The notes below the pieces were generated by a model. It saw only the letters and a program-made list of their open reading frames with translations. It had not been told where the DNA came from and did no database searches. Of a stretch of DNA of 64,000 bases, positions 59,801 to 64,000 are shown in pieces (position 1 is the stretch's first letter; every line of letters starts with the position of its first letter). Location of the stretch: positions 682,001 to 746,000 of the forward strand of contig JAMZAV010001055.1 in assembly GCA_024449915.1 (NCBI GenBank), read 5' to 3'. The stretch is from Sweltsa coloradensis (lineage: Eukaryota > Arthropoda > Insecta > Plecoptera > Chloroperlidae). The translations under genes and the position numbers were made by a program.

Positions 59801-62800
59801 CGTGAGAACGAAATGAAACTAAATCCACAAAAGAGTGTAAAAATTTGCTTCACTAGATCAAGAACACCATTTAGATTTAATTATATCATTAACGGTTCAA
59901 TAATTGAATCAAAGGATCAGGGTAAAATTACTCGGCATCATTATATCAAAAGATCTGAAGTGGAACAAACACACAGATTTCATTCATGCAATTGCCGTTC
60001 GACAATTATATTGTATTGCTCGAAACCTGGCAAATGCCCAAGTCAATGTAAAGAAAACAGTGTATCTTGCACTAGTAAGACCACAACTAACGTATGCTTG
60101 TTTTGCTTGGAATCCAACTTCAGAAACCAACAAAATCAAATTAGAGCGTGTGCAGAGTAGAGCTACTAGATTAATTGCAAAAATGTCAAGTCACCAAAAT
60201 TCAAGTGCCACAGCAAGAAGAAAAACTTTGAAAATCCCTTCTTTAGAAGAGTATAGAAAAACGACAGATCTTCAATTTCTTTGCGGAAAACTTCATGGTA
60301 CAACTGACCTCAACCCATTTCACAGGATTCAAATCTGCAATCGTAGAAGAGAGTACGGACGTGGTGTCACCATGAAACGTCCCCAGGCAAGAACTTCGTC
60401 CTATCAACAAGGATATTACTATCGGAGTTGCAGATTATGGAATGATTTGCCGGTGGACATCCGTGAACTACACACTCGGAGCCATTTCAAATCTGCACTA
60501 AAAAACTTCTTTTCTGGTGTATCCTGATAATTCTATTCTATTCACAATAGGCCTACCATTCATGTTTGTCATAATTTCATCACCCTCACTTTTCACATGT
60601 CTACACACACATTGTTTTCTATTATTGTATAATTTTTTTAATTAATTTAATTGCAATGAATTAGTATTAGTATTGAGTAGATTGCTAGACACTAAAATGT
60701 GAATGGAGCTATGCCCTTTTTTTAGCCACCTATAACCGTTTAGTGACTACTCAACGCTATAACACATCAATGTGTTAAAACAATAAATAAACAACGTCCA
60801 GATGAAGATAAGATTCAATTTATCGGGGTCAAAATTGGAGTTCGAAAAATGTTATAATGAATGTGAAATTCTCCTGACTTGTCCACTAAGCGATATTTTA
60901 AATTTAAATTTAACATCGTTTAAACAATTTAATACTTTATGCATTTTTATCATGCATCATTTCAGAAAGTTCATCATTCTTTCGACTAGTATGCAGACAT
61001 TACTACATTAAATTTTATGCTAACATTGACAAAAACAACCACAGCTGTGTGTATGGATAATATAAAAAATAACAATAAATAATCTATCCTTAGAAAAAAA
61101 TAAACAAATAATTTATTACTATCTTGTATAGTTATATGACTAAAAATGAAGTTTGTCTGAGCTCATCCAACCGTAATTAGACTAATATAATCGGTCACTA
61201 ATAGAATCTATTACTAATTTGGCATATTCTGCAGCAAATTTACACCTGATTATGAAAATGTCGCTTGGGTTTTAAGCACGGATATTTCACTATTATTAGT
61301 AAAAGATTTGCACTATATAATATTTATTAGCAACAAATCACATAATTGAATTATGTTTAATTTTTTTTACAACCAGCAAAATATTTACCTTAATATTATT
61401 TTGATTACTTTATACCTGAAATCATTTGAAAAACAACAAATTGCTAAATTTACCTTTTTTATCAGTGATAACCTTGTAGATATTTTTCAAACAACTTATA
61501 AAATAACTTGATTGTCAGGTGTATCTGCTACCGTGTGCTACACTGACTGTCTGCCACGTGACTGTCAGCTACAAGCTGTGTGACGTCAGCCTGTCCGCTG
61601 CAGCCGCGAGAGGGGAAGTTCCCCTTCCACTTCCCCTACTACGCCATCCGAGACACGTCATTATCGTCGCATCGGTGGCCCACGATGGGCCATCTAAAAT
61701 GGTAGGTAATGATGTTCTGTCGATGTTGGCTTCACCGACGAGTGATTCGTGGCCAACAAGGGTGCAGCGAGTGCCATTTTTAATATTGGATGCTAGTTGT
61801 TCACGATTAATGTTTTACTGAAGCAGATGCCATGGTTTGCTAATAGCCTTAGTAATTGGATGAGCGTAGCGAGCGTAGCGAGCCAAGCGAAGATTCCATT
61901 TCACTACACTGGAGAAAAAAATCCGGAATGTTTTTTTTTTTTTTTCTTTCTTTTTTTTTGTATTTTTGTGTGTCTGTGAACACGATTCCGGCTAAACCAA
62001 TACTCCAATTTGCGATGAAATTTTATGGAGGTCTATGAAATCTCTGAACGAAGAACTGCAAGGGGGAAAAATAGATCAAAAAATTATTTCTCATGAAAAT
62101 CGCAATTTTACGATTTTTTTCGATTTTTTACAAAATTCTTCGATTTATAACACCTGCATGCTTTGTCCGATTGTAATAATTTTTTCACACAACCTTTATT
62201 TTATGAATTGATATATTCGTGTGAATTTTGAGCGTTATCGAAAGATAAATTTCTTTAAAAAATCGCAATTTTTGGAATTTTTTTGATTTTCAAAATTATT
62301 TGGCTTATAGCACCTACATGCTTTATCCGATCGTAATTAATTTTTTCACAGAACCTTAATTTTATAAATTTATATATTCGTGTGAAATCTGAGCGCAATC
62401 GAAAAATTATTTGTTATGAAAATCGAAATTTTACGATTTTTTTTTTAAATTACGAATAATTAAAAAAAAAAAAATTAAAGTTTATTTTTTATTTAATTTA
62501 AATTAATTTTAAAAAAATCAACTAAGTAATGATTTTTTCACAGTACAACAGAAAATCCGCATAACACTTAACAACTCAATGCACCAATTACGCTCATCCA
62601 ACAACGCGGCGGGACTTAAGCGTTTTCCTAGTGATATAGCATTTGGTTATTGGTGATTGGTTAATGTCTCAGTTTACTTTAAATGTTTGTTTTAGTTTGT
62701 CGACCAATTGTCACGATTCCCGTATTAAGATGTGATTGGTTACATAGCAACACATGAACCATACTTATTACGTTCTACTTTTAAGGTTCCAAGTAATTTG

Positions 62801-63614
62801 TGAATATAAAAAAGGATTAATTTAAAAATCTGCTTGAACCAGCGGACAAACCTTATTGATGTCAGTAAAAGTTTAGTGATGACCATAAATATTAACCGAT
62901 ATTATCAAAATATTTTATGTCAATGTTTCGAGGGAAAGTTTCATGGCCTCCATGAAACTCAGATGCATTGTACTTACGTTATGACAATAATAATGAGTTC
63001 CCCTTGTAAAAATCAAATATTTTGACACAGAATTAAGAAGTTAAGTATAGATCAATAGATTAAGCATTTTGTGAATATGGTAACTTTGAACGTTTGAACA
63101 GTTAAACGATGAAATCGTCAAATTGTTTACATTTTTTACAGTTAAAAAACACTTCCAAGAATTTGTACAAAAATAAACAATAAAACATTATACACCATCG
63201 AAAGAGTGAACTTTGTAAACCTCTTTTTAGATAGCCAAAAGCTTATTGTTTAAAATACTGTTGAGAAACATAAGATTAGCATTGACTCATAGGAATAATT
63301 GGAAACAAAGGGTTTCACAGGGTAATGGAAAAATGTGATTAAACATAGGCTGAATTTCACAATATTGGAGGTAGATTGTCTAAATGGTGTTTCTTCCAAA
63401 GGTTCCGTATGGGGACGGCGATTCGTCAGGAGACGAAGAGAAAATCAGAGCCGACCTTCGCCGACTCCGCCCAAAGATGAACAAATCCAAGTCCAGCCCA
63501 AGTCATCTCAAGAAACACAAGATTACTCGCATGGACGACAGATCGCAGCAGTGTTTCCGTCGTCCGCAGTCACTGCGCAGCCGCAGACAGCTTGCGGTGC
63601 TCCTGGTGGCGCAG
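56655..63614 (+). CDS. Rhodopsin-family (class A) peptide-type GPCR, partial, with one apparent frameshift
   Basis: Exons 56655-56894, 57473-57698, 61519-61701 and 63402-63614; the rest lies right of the window. All visible junctions are phase 0. The first exon has an NST glycosylation site, TM1 (LGLGLVSNVTLAALL), TM2 with the NRLLVSLCLADLLVC signature and the TM3 Cys (GLCEI). The second gives TM3 ending LALERYSAIRP (an ERY form of the DRY motif) and TM4 (VLAVVVWILAAIF). The third completes TM5 (YLLPCATLTVCHVTVSYKL). The fourth gives a long basic ICL3 and the start of TM6 (RRQLAVLLVAQ). The frame of exon 2 meets TGA at 57653, but a +1 shift gives an open path to a good donor at 57699 that makes a proper TM5. 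It is GC-rich compared with its surroundings. The ligand class cannot be told; this may be a pseudogene or hold a base error. Confidence 0.75.
57473..57698 (+). CDS. GPCR exon: TM3 end, ICL2, TM4, ECL2 (with frameshift)
   Basis: Acceptor CTGTCCTCCTAG ends at 57472. ELPVGASTLSLSMLALERYS to STPLVIT is in frame; then comes TGA at 57653-57655. In the next frame (+1) the sequence reads SVIVTSFDTVVANALRLTHI and ends at donor CTG|GTAAAG (57699), phase 0, and joins the next exon as HIVL|VYLLPC, a normal TM5. A weak in-frame alternative donor is GTCTGT at 57632. Also notable is a Cys (VCH) where ECL2 should carry one. Confidence 0.7.
57857..60530 (+). mobile_element. Degenerate CR1/L2-like non-LTR retrotransposon
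   Basis: 5'-truncated in the endonuclease domain and broken by stops and frameshifts. Endonuclease: RGGGGVLIAARPS, GSAYRSPYAS, LLMGDSN, VVPGVSDHMAVSVD. Reverse transcriptase: NNRPISLTSIICKTMERI, KNQHGFIPGRSC, DWSKAFDQISY, SGVPQGSVLSPILFN, QYVDDCTLY (catalytic DD kept). C-terminal part: LVRPQLTYACFAWNP, ERVQSRATRLI. Stops lie at 58097-58099, 58316-58318, 58894 and 59447; frame changes occur near 58620, 59205 and 59915. The clade is inferred from the APE-type endonuclease and the VQSRATRLI tail. It sits in the GPCR intron in the sense orientation. The 3' end may extend to an A-rich run near 60790. Confidence 0.88.
60531..61518. other. LINE 3' tail and rest of GPCR intron
   Basis: AATAAATAAA near 60784-60792 may be the LINE 3' end. 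The remainder is AT-rich intron ending in acceptor TTGATTGTCAG (61518). Confidence 0.45.
61519..61701 (+). CDS. GPCR exon: rest of TM5 and start of ICL3
   Basis: 61 codons, phase 0 at both ends, donor ATG|GTAGGT. TM5 carries YLLP and ends SYKLCD; then follows an Ala-, Pro- and Leu-rich stretch (AAAARGEVPLPLPLLRHP). Confidence 0.72.
61856..62631 (+). mobile_element. Helentron-like element in GPCR intron
   Basis: Plus strand, from TTGGATGAGCG to AAGCGTTTTCCTAG|T. Several ~160-bp internal units and a T-rich tract near 61931. The 3' hairpin CAACGCGGCGGGACTTAAGC GTT is intact. Confidence 0.85.
62632..63401. other. GPCR intron, no other gene
   Basis: AT-rich; ends in acceptor TTTCTTCCAAAG (63401). 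Confidence 0.45.
63402..63614 (+). CDS. GPCR exon: ICL3 and start of TM6
   Basis: 71 codons, phase 0, donor CAG|GTGAGA. Rich in Lys, Arg and Ser (DDRSQQCFRRPQSLRSRRQL), then LAVLLVAQ, the first residues of TM6. TM6, TM7 and the C-tail must lie beyond the window. Confidence 0.78.
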
Positions 63615-64000
63615 GTGAGAACTTCTGAGGGTTTACCACCCTTTTGGCAGTTAGTAAATAGCGGTTCGTTCTACCAAGAAGCATCCTACGTATATACAAT
63701 TTTGCAAACTTGTCAATAAAGCATACATGGACGTTCCCTCAGTCATAGATTTTCAAAATTTTGTCTTGATCAGCCAGAAAAAATTCACGAATATAGTCAA
63801 TTTTGAACTTTTGAACAAAATTGAAATTCTTGAAATCCAATTTATTTTTTATGAATTATTTCAAAACAAATTTTAGGAATGTGTTACCATAGAGACCTTT
63901 ATTTCCACTTTCGTGAGATATGTTCAAAATTTCTAACAACTGTGGTGTCATTCAGCCGAGCAAACAGAAAAATGCCTAAAACACAGGTGGTGCACGCTCT
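63615..64000. other. Next GPCR intron with a dispersed repeat
   Basis: CAACTGTGGTGTCATTCAGC and CGAGCAAACAG (63928-63967) match, on the opposite strand, 38262-38292 (CTCGGCCGACTGACACCACA). No coding sequence seen. Confidence 0.5.

Overview
This window looks like nuclear DNA of an insect or another arthropod with a large, AT-rich, transposon-filled genome. The reasons are spliced genes with GT-AG introns of 0.6 to 5.6 kb, coding exons that are islands in more than 85% non-coding DNA, a secreted-protein family that resembles the insect DUF1091 (MD-2-like) group, tRNA-derived SINEs with an insect-like body, and non-LTR retrotransposon debris. The species cannot be named from the sequence; a hemipteroid insect is only a guess.

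Layout. (1) 294-7518 (+): three phase-0 exons of a DUF1091-like secreted protein; its signal-peptide exon lies left of the window. (2) 14209-21405 (-): a tail-to-tail inverted paralogue with four phase-0 exons, including the signal-peptide exon. It carries two lesions, a one-base frameshift in a G run of the signal peptide and a TGC-to-TGA nonsense codon in exon 3, so it looks like a young pseudogene. The introns of the two copies are still partly alignable. (3) 8.1-11.1 kb and 21.6-23.5 kb: directly repeated non-coding blocks that serve as natural empty-site and filled-site comparisons. (4) 23.5-56 kb: no convincing host gene; foldback elements, TTAA-inserting non-autonomous elements, a SINE holding another transposon, and Helentron-like elements. 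(5) 56655-63614 (+): exons of a rhodopsin-family GPCR from TM1 to the start of TM6, running off the right edge. A degenerate CR1/L2-like LINE sits in the intron before the exon that completes TM5. An apparent one-base frameshift lies just after TM4.

The most unusual content is the repeat architecture. Two giant palindromes (1.7-5.0 kb and 28.9-32.2 kb) share a homologous TTAATTAA-rich unit. Several element families insert at TTAA, three of the insertions being proved by empty sites inside the same window. A family of at least nine elements has the layout of DINE-1/Helentron elements (subterminal inverted repeats, internal ~160-bp tandem units, 3' hairpin, CTAG end). Microsatellites have expanded in only one of two otherwise matching copies.
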